DNA from: Pseudomonas sp. IPO3778
GTDB lineage: Bacteria; Pseudomonadota; Gammaproteobacteria; Pseudomonadales; Pseudomonadaceae
Reading direction: 5' to 3'
DNA length: 64,000 bases
NCBI RefSeq assembly: GCF_013386825.1
Contig: NZ_JACARC010000038.1
Location: forward strand, 95,948 to 159,947
A program made the translations under genes and the position numbers. Every line of letters starts with the position of its first letter. Within the stretch, counting starts at the first letter, position 1. Positions 17,541-25,457 of the stretch are shown here, one piece after another. Below the pieces are notes generated by a model. That model was given only the letters and a program-made list of their open reading frames with translations, searched no databases and was not told the origin of the DNA.

Positions 17541-17846
17541 ATGCAAGTCAACATCAGTGGACACCATGTAGAAGTCACCCCTCCATTGCGCGAATACGTC
17601 GAGCAGAAGCTGAAACGACTTGAGGGTCATTTCGACAAGATCACCAATGTGCAGGTCATCATGAAGGTCGACAAGCTTCAGCAGAAAATTGAAGCGACCT
17701 TGCAGATACCCGGTGGCGAAGTGGTCGCCAATGCCGAGCATGAAGACATGTATGCATCGATCGATGCCTTGACTGACAAGCTTGACCGCCAACTTAAAAA
17801 GCATAAGGAAAAGCAGCAGAGCCTTCTTCAAGGCACAGGCCGCTAA
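17541..17846 (+). CDS. hpf: Ribosome hibernation promoting factor, short form
   Basis: Small protein that binds the 30S decoding region and helps form inactive 100S ribosomes on entry to stationary phase. 101 residues, so the short type lacking the C-terminal dimerisation domain of long HPF. MQVNISGHHVEVTPPLREYVEQKLKRLEGHFDKI is the family start, and a basic C-terminal tail follows. The ATG at 17541 has a GAAGGAG site upstream; the longer frame is not needed. Typical neighbour of rpoN. Confidence 0.93.
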   Translation: MQVNISGHHVEVTPPLREYVEQKLKRLEGHFDKITNVQVIMKVDKLQQKIEATLQIPGGEVVANAEHEDMYASIDALTDKLDRQLKKHKEKQQSLLQGTGR

Positions 17847-17858
17847 CACTCCCCACCC

Positions 17859-18323
17859 ATGATTCGACTTGAAACCATCCTGACCCCCGGCCGCTCCCTC
17901 GTGAACGTGCCGGGCGGCAGTAAAAAGCGTGCCCTCGAACAAATTGCCAACCTGTTCGGCCGTGAAGTGCCTGAGCTGGATACGCAAGCTGTGTACGAAG
18001 CACTGATCGCCCGTGAAAAGCTCGGTTCGACCGGCTTTGGCAACGGCATCGCCATCCCTCACTGCCGCCTGCAAGGCTGTGAGTCTCCAGTCAGCGCCCT
18101 GCTGCACCTGGACGCCCCCATCGATTTCGACGCCATCGACGGTGCGCCGGTCGACCTGCTGTTTGTACTGCTGGTCCCGCAAGCCGCCACCGATGCGCAT
18201 CTGGAACTGCTTCGGCAGATCGCCAGCATGCTCGACCGCAAAGAAGTACGCGACAAACTGCGCAGCGCCTCCAGCAACGAGGCGCTCTATCAGGTTGTTC
18301 TGGATGAACAAAACGGGCAGTAA
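17859..18323 (+). CDS. ptsN: Nitrogen-PTS enzyme IIA (EIIA-Ntr)
   Basis: Terminal phospho-acceptor of the regulatory nitrogen PTS (PtsP-PtsO-PtsN), which influences potassium transport, carbon/nitrogen balance and other targets by protein contact rather than sugar uptake. 154 residues; the phosphorylated histidine is H68 in GIAIPHCRL. It lies between hpf and rapZ with a 2-bp gap to the latter. Confidence 0.94.
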   Translation: MIRLETILTPGRSLVNVPGGSKKRALEQIANLFGREVPELDTQAVYEALIAREKLGSTGFGNGIAIPHCRLQGCESPVSALLHLDAPIDFDAIDGAPVDLLFVLLVPQAATDAHLELLRQIASMLDRKEVRDKLRSASSNEALYQVVLDEQNGQ

Positions 18324-18325
18324 TC

Positions 18326-19183
18326 ATGCGTTTGATCATCGTCAGCGGCCGCTCCGGCTCAGGTAAAAGCACGGCTCTCAATGTTCTTGAGGACAACGGC
18401 TTCTATTGCATCGACAACCTGCCCGCCGGCCTGCTGCCGGAGCTGGCGGAACGCGCACTGATCCACACCGAGCTGGCGCAACCGCTGGTCGCTGTCTCGA
18501 TCGACGCCCGCAACCTGCCCAGCCATCTCACCCGCTTCCCGGAACTGCTCGAAGAAGTGCGGGCCAAGCACATCCATTGTGATGTGCTGTACCTCGACGC
18601 CGACGAAGAGACCCTGCTCAAACGGTTCTCTGAAACCCGTCGCCGCCACCCGTTGAGCAGCCCCCATCGCTCGCTGGCCGAAGCCATCGAGGACGAGACC
18701 AAACTGCTGGGGCCGATCATTGACCTGGCCGACCTCAAGATCAACACCACCAGCCTGAACCTGTATCAACTGCGCGATGCCATCAAGTTGCGCCTGCTGA
18801 ATCAGCCTGAGCCGGGCACGGCCTTCCTGGTCGAGTCTTTCGGCTTCAAGCGCGGCATGCCGGTAGATGCCGACCTGGTGTTCGATGTGCGCTGCCTGCC
18901 CAACCCGTACTGGAAGCCCGAGCTGCGTGACCAGTCCGGGCTGGACCAGCCTGTGGCCGAGTACCTGGCGGCGCAACCGGATGTGGAGGAAATGTTCCAG
19001 GACATCTCCAGCTACCTGCTCAAATGGCTGCCGCGTTTTGCGGCCAGCAACCGGGCTTATGTCACTATCGCCATTGGCTGCACCGGCGGCCATCACCGTT
19101 CCGTCTACCTGACCGAACGCCTGGGCAAGGTGCTGCAACAAACCCTCAAGAACGTCCAGGTTCGCCACCGCGACCTCAGCTGA
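18326..19183 (+). CDS. rapZ: RNase adapter protein RapZ
   Basis: P-loop protein of the YvcJ/RapZ family. In E. coli it binds the GlmZ/GlmY small RNAs and guides RNase E to control glucosamine-6-phosphate synthase. 285 residues with Walker A GRSGSGKST (8-16) and the C-terminal RNA-binding region IAIGCTGGHHRSVYLTERL. Whether GlmY/Z-like RNAs exist in Pseudomonas is doubtful, so the target here may differ. Two bases separate it from ptsN. Confidence 0.93.
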   Translation: MRLIIVSGRSGSGKSTALNVLEDNGFYCIDNLPAGLLPELAERALIHTELAQPLVAVSIDARNLPSHLTRFPELLEEVRAKHIHCDVLYLDADEETLLKRFSETRRRHPLSSPHRSLAEAIEDETKLLGPIIDLADLKINTTSLNLYQLRDAIKLRLLNQPEPGTAFLVESFGFKRGMPVDADLVFDVRCLPNPYWKPELRDQSGLDQPVAEYLAAQPDVEEMFQDISSYLLKWLPRFAASNRAYVTIAIGCTGGHHRSVYLTERLGKVLQQTLKNVQVRHRDLS

Positions 19184-19199
19184 AAGGAACACCTGCGCG

Positions 19200-19472
19200 A
19201 TGCCTGCTCTGGAAATTGAAATCATCAACAAGCTGGGCCTGCACGCCCGGGCCTCGGCCAAGTTCGTCGGCGTCGCCGGGCAGTTCCCTTGCCAGATTCG
19301 CGCCGGACGCACCCCCGAATCCATGGTCGACGGCAAAAGCATCATGGCCATGATGATGCTGGCCGCGGGCAAGGGCACGAAGATTCATTTGAAAACGGAA
19401 GGCGAACAAGAGCAGGAAGCGATGGATGCCCTGGCGGCATTGATCAACAACTACTTTGACGAAGGCGAGTAA
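19200..19472 (+). CDS. ptsO: Nitrogen-PTS phosphocarrier protein NPr
   Basis: HPr-like carrier that passes phosphate from PtsP to PtsN. 90 residues; the phosphorylated histidine is H15 in NKLGLHARASAKFV, and PESMVDGKSIMAMMMLAAGKGT is the usual second motif. Last gene of the rpoN block. A short inverted repeat (TGAAGCC/GGCTTCA near 19493-19513) follows it, without a T-run, between it and the convergent ZIP gene. Confidence 0.94.
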   Translation: MPALEIEIINKLGLHARASAKFVGVAGQFPCQIRAGRTPESMVDGKSIMAMMMLAAGKGTKIHLKTEGEQEQEAMDALAALINNYFDEGE

Positions 19473-19511
19473 ACCCGCCCACCTGTGACGGAGTGAAGCC
19501 CGCAAGCGGCT

Positions 19512-20405
19512 TCATCCCAACGCCGTATCCATCACCATCATCAAACAAAACCCGACGCACAGCCCCAGGCTGGCGAGCTTGTCATGGCCATTGCGCCGCG
19601 ACTCGGGAATGACTTCGTGCGTCACCACCAACAGCATCGCCCCGGCCGCCAGCGCCAACCCCAGCGGCAACAACATCTCCGCCAGGCTCACCAACCAGGC
19701 GCACAGCACCGCAAATACCGGTTCCACCAGCCCTGACGCCGCGCCAATCAGGAACGCCTTGACCCGCGATATCCCTGCCCCGGCCAGTACCAACGCGATC
19801 ACCAATCCCTCCGGCACATCCTGCAAGGCAATGCCCATGGCCAGGCTGTCGGCATCCGGCATGCCGCCGCCCGCCGACACACCCACCGCCATGCCTTCGG
19901 GAATGTTGTGGGCAATGATGGCAAACACAAACAGCCAGATACGCGGCGGTATTACCGGATGCTCCAGACTACCCACCAGCATTTCCGGACTGGCGCCGGA
20001 GACCTTGCGATCCACCAGATACAGTCCGAATGCGCCCAGCATGATGCCGAAACTGATCAAACCGCTGGCAGCCCAAGGCGTCAGCCCCAGGCTTTCGGCC
20101 GCCGCAATACCTGGCACGATCAGCGAAAACGCCGTCGCCGCCAGCATCACCCCGGCACCGAAGCCAAGCAGCGTGTCACTCACCGCCAATGGCATCCGGC
20201 GGATCACCAGCACCGGCACGGCGCCCAAGGCCGTACCCAGTGCGCAAATGGCACCCCCTTGCAGCGCGCGCAGGATACGGGGCTCCAGGTCCAGCCAGGC
20301 CAGCCCTTGAGCCACCAGCAATGCCGTGCCTGCCAATAGCAGCAGGGAGCCAAACGCATAACGAAACATTCGCACGCTGCTGATCGCCAGTGTTTCAGTG
20401 CCCAT
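19512..20405 (-). CDS. ZIP family metal transporter
   Basis: Inner-membrane ZIP-type divalent metal transporter, 297 residues with about eight hydrophobic segments. The metal-site helices are clear: AHNIPEGMAVGVSAGGG and LQDVPEGLVIALVLAGAG. It starts 31 bp after the sodA stop on the same strand, so it is probably the last gene of the Fur-controlled fagA-fumC-orfX-sodA operon. Manganese, the SodA cofactor, is therefore an attractive substrate, but family members also carry zinc or iron; this is inference from context. Confidence 0.85.
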   Translation of the reverse strand: MGTETLAISSVRMFRYAFGSLLLLAGTALLVAQGLAWLDLEPRILRALQGGAICALGTALGAVPVLVIRRMPLAVSDTLLGFGAGVMLAATAFSLIVPGIAAAESLGLTPWAASGLISFGIMLGAFGLYLVDRKVSGASPEMLVGSLEHPVIPPRIWLFVFAIIAHNIPEGMAVGVSAGGGMPDADSLAMGIALQDVPEGLVIALVLAGAGISRVKAFLIGAASGLVEPVFAVLCAWLVSLAEMLLPLGLALAAGAMLLVVTHEVIPESRRNGHDKLASLGLCVGFCLMMVMDTALG

Positions 20406-20436
20406 AGTCGGCCTTAGATCTTGTTATAGAGGAGTG

Positions 20437-21048
20437 TCAGCCCAACGCAGCCTGGTAGCGCCCGGCAACTTCCGGCCAATGGATAACGCTGTAGAACGCA
20501 TTGATGTATTCCGGACGACGGTTCTGGTACAGCAGGTAGTAAGCGTGTTCCCAGACGTCCAGGCCGAGGATCGGCGTATTGCCGTTCATCAGCGGGCTGT
20601 CCTGGTTGCCGCTGCTTTCTACCACCAGGGTCTTTTGCGGGGTCACGCTCAGCCACGCCCAGCCACTGCCGAAACGGGTCAGGGCAGCCTTGGTGAAAGC
20701 CTCTTTGAAGGCGTCGAAACCACCCAATTGCTCATCGATGGCTTTGCCCAGTGCGCCGTCGGGCTTGCCGCCGCCCTTGGGCGACATGACGGCCCAGAAC
20801 AACGAGTGGTTGGCATGACCGCCGCCCTGGTTGATCACCGCCGCCCGGAGCTTTTCCGGCAGTTGCTGCACGCTGGACACCAGTTTCTCTACCGGCCAGA
20901 CGGCAAACTCGGTGCCCTCAACGGCGGCGTTGAGGTTATTGATGTAGGTCTGGTGGTGCTTGGTGTAGTGGATCTCCATGGTTTGCGCGTCGATATGCGG
21001 TTCAAGGGCATCGTAGGCGTAAGGCAAGGCCGGCAAGGTGTAGGACAT
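20437..21048 (-). CDS. sodA: Superoxide dismutase, manganese type
   Basis: Dismutates superoxide to peroxide and oxygen in the cytosol. 203 residues. The metal ligands are visible: H26 in MEIHYTKHH, the histidine in GGHANHSLFW, and D and H in LGLDVWEHAYYLLYQNRRPEYI. The gene set fagA-fumC-orfX-sodA is the iron-starvation operon described in P. aeruginosa, where the Mn enzyme is induced when iron is low. The ATG at 21048 has GGAG inside the end of the preceding gene. Confidence 0.92.
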   Translation of the reverse strand: MSYTLPALPYAYDALEPHIDAQTMEIHYTKHHQTYINNLNAAVEGTEFAVWPVEKLVSSVQQLPEKLRAAVINQGGGHANHSLFWAVMSPKGGGKPDGALGKAIDEQLGGFDAFKEAFTKAALTRFGSGWAWLSVTPQKTLVVESSGNQDSPLMNGNTPILGLDVWEHAYYLLYQNRRPEYINAFYSVIHWPEVAGRYQAALG

Positions 21049-21049
21049 A

Positions 21050-21493
21050 TCAATGAGCTCCATAAAAAGGGCTGTTGCGGGTCGACGCATCCGATGGCGC
21101 CACGTTGCTGCCCAGCAGACGGTGGGTACGTGGGTACTCGCCGTGATCGCTGATGAAATTCAACAGCTCGACGTAGGTCTTGCTGCTCTGGCGCAGGGCC
21201 GCCTCCCGCAATAGCGGGTTCAGGCGGGTGTCCTGCATGGTCTGCAACAGACGCTGATGAATGGCGCAGAGGTATTCCGCGCTTTCTTCCGGCTGGTTCA
21301 GCCGCAGGTGCAGGTCCGCCAGGTTGTGATGGGAGATGACGCAAGCCGCCACCGCTTCGTCGGCATCCGCCCAGCGCTCAAACAACACTTGAGCCAGGGC
21401 CAGGGCTTGCAAGTAGGCCTCGCGGGCGTCTACCAGCTCGCCCGCCATAAAGCAGCGATTGGCCCGTTCGATCGTACGTTTCCAGTGCTCCAT
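21050..21493 (-). CDS. Conserved protein of the fumC-sodA operon (OrfX type)
   Basis: A 147-residue protein of unassigned function between fumC and sodA, the same place as orfX in the P. aeruginosa operon. It is helical, with an early MEHWKRTIERANRCFMAGELVDAREAYLQALALAQVLFERW segment that looks like a TPR-type helical pair, and several cysteines and histidines without a clear metal motif. It has no signal peptide. Its stop lies one base from the sodA start. Confidence 0.85.
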   Translation of the reverse strand: MEHWKRTIERANRCFMAGELVDAREAYLQALALAQVLFERWADADEAVAACVISHHNLADLHLRLNQPEESAEYLCAIHQRLLQTMQDTRLNPLLREAALRQSSKTYVELLNFISDHGEYPRTHRLLGSNVAPSDASTRNSPFYGAH

Positions 21494-21520
21494 GGTGAGC
21501 CTCCAAAGCAGGGTCGGTGA

Positions 21521-22897
21521 TTACACGCCGCCGGCCGTGAGCTTTTCCGGATCCAGCAGGATTTCCAGTTGGCTGCGGGGCAAGTCGGTGTGTTCGAGCG
21601 CCACATCAATCACCGGGCGGCCCTGCTGATAGGCTTTCTTGGCGATTTCGGCGGCCTTTTGGTAACCGATGATCGGGTTGAGGGCGGTCACCAGGATCGG
21701 GTTGCGCGACAGCGCCTCCTTGAGCTTGGCGTCGTTGACCTTGAAGCTGGCGATGGCCTTGTCTGCCAGCAAGCGGCTGGAGTTGGCCAATAACTCCAGG
21801 CTGCTGAGCAGGTTCTGGGCGATGATCGGCAGCATCACGTTGAGTTCGAAATTGCCGGACTGGCCGGCGATGGTGATCACCGAGTCGTTACCGATGACTT
21901 GTGCCGCCACCATCGCCGTGGCTTCCGGGATCACCGGGTTGACCTTGCCCGGCATGATCGAGGAGCCCGGTTGCAGGCCCTCCAGTTCGATTTCACCGAG
22001 ACCGGCCAACGGGCCGGAGTTCATCCAGCGCAGGTCGTTGGCGATTTTCATCAAGGACACCGCGGTGGTCTTGAGCTGCCCGGAGACCGCGACGGCCGTG
22101 TCCTGTGAGCCGATCAGCGCAAACAGGTTCTTGCCGGGCGTGAACTGGACCTGGGTCAGGCTGCTGAGTTGCTGACTGAAGCGCGCCGCAAACTCCGGAT
22201 GGGCATTGATCCCGGTACCGACGGCGGTGCCGCCCTGGGCCAGCGCCTGCAAGCTCGGCAGCAAGTCTTGCAGGTGGCCGATGTTGGCCTTGAGCTGCTG
22301 GGCCCAACCATTGAGCACCTGGCTCATGCGCACCGGCATGGCGTCCATCAGGTGCGTGCGGCCGGTCTTGACGAAGCGGTGCACGTCCTCGGCCTTGTGC
22401 TCGATCACTTGCACCAGGTGCAGCAACGCCGGCAGGGTTTGTTCGTGCAGCACCAGTGCCGCGCTAACGTGAATGGTGGTCGGGATGATGTCGTTACTGC
22501 TCTGGCCGCAGTTGACGTGATCGTTGGGGTTCACCGGCTCGCCCAGCAAGCGGCTGGCGAGGGTCGCAATCACTTCGTTGGCGTTCATGTTGGAGCTGGT
22601 GCCGGAACCGGTCTGAAAGATATCCACCGGGAAGTGCTGCATGAAATCGCCTTCCAGCAAGCCTTGGGCGGCATCGACGATGGCCTTGCCCTGGGATACG
22701 CTCAGTTGTTTCAGTTCAACGTTGGCCTTGGCGGCGGCTGCCTTGGCCAGGATCAGGGCGCGGATGAATTGCGCCGGCATACGTTGATGGCTGATGGGAA
22801 AGTTGTTCACCGCTCGCTGGGTTTGCGCACCATACAAAGCCTCGGCAGGTACTTGCAGTTCGCCCATGCTATCGCGTTCGATACGGGTGTTACTCAT
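21521..22897 (-). CDS. fumC: Fumarase C
   Basis: Iron-independent class II fumarate hydratase (fumarate to malate), which can replace Fe-S fumarases when iron is scarce or superoxide is high. 458 residues starting MSNTRIERDSMGELQVPAEALYGAQTQRA. The signature GSSIMPGKVNP and the GSGTSSNMNANEV motif are intact. The frame is open well upstream, but the ATG at 22897 has an AAGGA site and the family start. It overlaps the end of fagA by 8 bp. Confidence 0.95.
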   Translation of the reverse strand: MSNTRIERDSMGELQVPAEALYGAQTQRAVNNFPISHQRMPAQFIRALILAKAAAAKANVELKQLSVSQGKAIVDAAQGLLEGDFMQHFPVDIFQTGSGTSSNMNANEVIATLASRLLGEPVNPNDHVNCGQSSNDIIPTTIHVSAALVLHEQTLPALLHLVQVIEHKAEDVHRFVKTGRTHLMDAMPVRMSQVLNGWAQQLKANIGHLQDLLPSLQALAQGGTAVGTGINAHPEFAARFSQQLSSLTQVQFTPGKNLFALIGSQDTAVAVSGQLKTTAVSLMKIANDLRWMNSGPLAGLGEIELEGLQPGSSIMPGKVNPVIPEATAMVAAQVIGNDSVITIAGQSGNFELNVMLPIIAQNLLSSLELLANSSRLLADKAIASFKVNDAKLKEALSRNPILVTALNPIIGYQKAAEIAKKAYQQGRPVIDVALEHTDLPRSQLEILLDPEKLTAGGV

Positions 22898-23285
22898 CGG
22901 AAGATCCTTGCACCAGGTCAGAGTGAGAAATCGATGGAAGCAATTCGCAGGTCGCCAATTGCCAGGCAAAGGTCTGCCAGCGCTTGAGGCGGCAGGCACA
23001 GTGGGACAGTTTTTCCAGGTCGCGCAATGGGCGCCAGGCCTGCCCCAGGCACATGGACCGCCAATGCCAGGGCAAGGCGATGTCGGAGGCGGTGTCGAGC
23101 AGCAGGCGGAATGAGGTTTCGCCAATGGTCCACGGATGGGTCGCGGTGCAACAGGCGAGGTACCGGCCTTCGGCCAGGTAATGTTCGATCAGGCGAGGCT
23201 CGTCGGGATCAAGGCCGCAACGAATCTGACGACTCATCCAACGCCAGCTTTCCAGGTAAGGATCCTCATGCAGGACAGAACTCAT
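22890..23285 (-). CDS. fagA: Fur-associated gene FagA-like protein
   Basis: A 131-residue cysteine-, tryptophan- and histidine-rich protein of unknown function, named here from its place as first gene of the Fur-controlled fagA-fumC-orfX-sodA operon known in P. aeruginosa. It has no signal peptide. CGLDPDEPRLIEHYLAEGRYLACCTATHPW and CLGQAWRPLRDLEKLSHCACRLKRW supply cysteine pairs that could bind metal. A strong Fur box lies directly upstream. The name rests on context and length, not on a known domain. Confidence 0.8.
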   Translation of the reverse strand: MSSVLHEDPYLESWRWMSRQIRCGLDPDEPRLIEHYLAEGRYLACCTATHPWTIGETSFRLLLDTASDIALPWHWRSMCLGQAWRPLRDLEKLSHCACRLKRWQTFAWQLATCELLPSISHSDLVQGSSDE

Positions 23286-23300
23286 GATCCACGCTCATTC

Positions 23301-23336
23301 GGTAATGATATTTATTATTAAATGATATTGAGAATC
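23301..23336 (-). promoter_or_regulatory. Fur box controlling the fagA-fumC-sodA operon
   Basis: GGTAATGATATTTATTATT at 23301-23319 matches the 19-bp Fur consensus GATAATGATAATCATTATC at 15 positions. A second AATGATATTGAGAATCA stretch (about 23320-23336) extends it, so two Fur dimers could bind. It is 16 bp before the fagA start and AT-rich in a GC-rich genome. It predicts repression when iron is sufficient. Confidence 0.85.
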
Positions 23337-23379
23337 AAAACAAGAGCCTGAGTGAATCACTCGGAATTCCAGGCACAAA

Positions 23380-23417
23380 AAAAGGCGCGCCACCCCATTG
23401 GGTGGCGCGCCTTTTTT
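23380..23417 (-). terminator. Bidirectional-type terminator after pmbA
   Basis: A perfect 12-bp stem GGCGCGCCACCC (23384-23395) / GGGTGGCGCGCC (23400-23411) with a 4-base loop, flanked by an A-run and a T-run. It sits 20 bp after the pmbA stop and also shields the fagA promoter region. Confidence 0.92.
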
Positions 23418-23435
23418 ATAGCGACTGTTGGCGGG

Positions 23436-24782
23436 TTAGCTGCCGGCGACGGTCATCTTCTCGATCAACACCGAACCGGTGCGGATGTTGCTGCGCAGCT
23501 CCAGGTCATTACCCACCGCGACAATCTGCTTGAACATGTCGCGCATGTTGCCGGCGATGGTCACTTCCTGCACAGCGAACTGGATCTCGCCGTTCTCGAC
23601 CCAGAAACCCGCCGCGCCACGGGAGTAGTCGCCCGTGACCATGTTCAGGCCATGGCCCATCAACTCGGTGACCAACAAGCCCCGCCCCATGCGCCGCAGC
23701 AGCGCCGCCTGGTCTTCATCACCGTGGGTCACGAACAGGTTGTGCACGCCACCGGAGTTGGCGGTGCTGGGCAGGCCGAGCTTGCGGCCAGCGTAAGTGC
23801 CCAGCACGTAGGACACCAACTCACCGTTCTCGACGAACGGCTTGGCATAGGTGGCCAGGCCATCACCGTCAAACGACGAACTGCCCATGGCACGCATCAG
23901 GTGCGGACGCTCATCGATGGTCAGCCACTCCGGAAACAGCTTCTGGCCGATCGCCCCTTCCAGGAACGACGACTTGCGATACAGGTTGCCGCCGGAAATC
24001 GCCCCGAGGAAGCTGCCGAACAACCCCCCGGCCAGTTCCGCCGAAAACAGCACCGGCACTTCGCACGTCGGCACCGGGCGCGCGCCCAGGCGGCTGGCGG
24101 CCCGTTGCGCGGCACGCTGGCCGATGAGCACAGGGTCCATCAGCAAATCGCCCTGGCGGTTCACGTCGTACCAGTAATCACGCTGCATCTGGCCGTTGGC
24201 TTCGGCAATCATCACGCAGCTCAGGCTGTGACGCGTGGAGGCATACCCACCGATAAAGCCGTGGCTGTTGCCATACACGCGGCAACCCTGATGGGTGCTC
24301 AAGGTCGTGCCATCGGCGTTCTTGATCCGGCTGTCAGCGTCAAACGCCGCCGCTTCACAGGTCAGCGCCTGCTCAATGGCCTGCTCCGGGGTAATGTCCC
24401 AGGCATGAAACAGGTCAAAATCTTTCAAGTCCCGAGCCATCAAGGCTGCATCGGCCAGGCCCGAGCTTTCATCTTCAGAGGTGTGCTTGGCAATCGCCAG
24501 CGCCGCGGCGACGGTTTCGCGAATCGCTTCCGGGCCGCTGGCGGAGGTGCTGGCCGAGCCTTTGCGCTGGCCCACGTACAAGGTGATACCAAACCCCTGG
24601 TCGCGGTTGAATTCGACGGTTTCCACTTCACGCTGGCGCACCGAAGTCGACAACCCCTGCTCCAGGGACACCGCCACTTCACAGGCACTGGCCCCCTGGC
24701 GCTTGGCCTCGGCAATGATCTGCTCGACTTGTTCCTGCAGTGCCGGTAACGCTTGCGGACCGACGCTTTGGGCTGCACTCAT
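23436..24782 (-). CDS. pmbA: Metalloprotease-related protein PmbA (TldE)
   Basis: Partner of TldD in the heterodimeric TldD/E protease, which degrades unfolded peptides and matures some microcins. The zinc site lies in TldD; TldE/PmbA lacks the HExxH and is a structural partner, consistent with its absence here. 448 residues from the ATG at 24782, preceded by GTGGAG. The family C-terminal region GDYSRGAAGFWVENGEIQFAVQEVTIAGN is intact. It is divergent from darP. Confidence 0.92.
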   Translation of the reverse strand: MSAAQSVGPQALPALQEQVEQIIAEAKRQGASACEVAVSLEQGLSTSVRQREVETVEFNRDQGFGITLYVGQRKGSASTSASGPEAIRETVAAALAIAKHTSEDESSGLADAALMARDLKDFDLFHAWDITPEQAIEQALTCEAAAFDADSRIKNADGTTLSTHQGCRVYGNSHGFIGGYASTRHSLSCVMIAEANGQMQRDYWYDVNRQGDLLMDPVLIGQRAAQRAASRLGARPVPTCEVPVLFSAELAGGLFGSFLGAISGGNLYRKSSFLEGAIGQKLFPEWLTIDERPHLMRAMGSSSFDGDGLATYAKPFVENGELVSYVLGTYAGRKLGLPSTANSGGVHNLFVTHGDEDQAALLRRMGRGLLVTELMGHGLNMVTGDYSRGAAGFWVENGEIQFAVQEVTIAGNMRDMFKQIVAVGNDLELRSNIRTGSVLIEKMTVAGS

Positions 24783-24890
24783 GGTTTTCTCCACTCAAAT
24801 TCTGCTTTCGGTTAAGGCCTTCTAGCGACCGGGCCGGACAAGCGGCCCCCGACTGGTTATCATGGCGGCGTTTCTTTGCGGACTGCCACC

Positions 24891-25412
24891 ATGGTTGATT
24901 CTTACGACGACTCCCTCGATGGGGAGAAAAGCAAATCTCAGGTCAAACGCGAGCTGCATGCTCTGGTTGACCTCGGCGAGCGCCTTACAACACTCAAGCC
25001 TGACTTGTGTGCAAAACTGCCATTGACCGACGCCCTGCGCCGGGCTCTGAACGATGCGCCCAAGCACACCGCGAATATCGCGCGTAAACGGCACCTTATG
25101 TTTATCGGCAAACTGATGCGCGACCAGGACACGGACGCCATTCTGACGTTGCTCGATCAACTCGATGCCTCCACTCGCCAGTACAACGAGCGCTTCCACA
25201 ACCTGGAACGCTGGCGTGATCGCCTGATCGCAGGCGACGACGCGGTACTGGAGAAGTTCGTCATCGAATACCCGGATGCCGATCGCCAACAATTGCGCTC
25301 CCTGATCCGTCAGGCCCAGCACGAACTGGCGCAAAGCAAGCCACCGGCCTCCAGCCGAAAAATCTTCAAATACATCCGTGAGCTGGACGATAGTCAACGC
25401 GGCCTGCGCTGA
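24891..25412 (+). CDS. darP: Ribosome-associated protein DarP (YjgA)
   Basis: DUF615 protein, 173 residues, linked to late 50S subunit assembly in E. coli. Highly charged and helical; the SKSQVKRELHALVDLGERL start and ASSRKIFKYIRELDD end are family hallmarks. The ATG at 24891 is preferred to the one 15 bases earlier because relatives begin MVDSYD. It sits between the divergent pmbA and convergent tldD genes, an order conserved in Pseudomonas. Confidence 0.92.
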   Translation: MVDSYDDSLDGEKSKSQVKRELHALVDLGERLTTLKPDLCAKLPLTDALRRALNDAPKHTANIARKRHLMFIGKLMRDQDTDAILTLLDQLDASTRQYNERFHNLERWRDRLIAGDDAVLEKFVIEYPDADRQQLRSLIRQAQHELAQSKPPASSRKIFKYIRELDDSQRGLR

Positions 25413-25457
25413 CCCTCTTCCCCGGGTGGCGGCCTTCGCCACCCGAAGCTCCCGTTC

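Noticed and set aside
19493..19513. Terminator between ptsO and the ZIP gene
   Set aside because: A short hairpin exists but has no T-run and overlaps the end of the ZIP gene, so it is not listed as a terminator.
22898..23125. N-terminal extension of fumC
   Set aside because: It overlaps fagA, reads as proline/cysteine-rich noise, and the FumC family start is at 22897.
24822..25442. A 206-codon minus-strand open frame over darP
   Set aside because: DarP on the plus strand has full family similarity and a sensible start; the other frame has no support.
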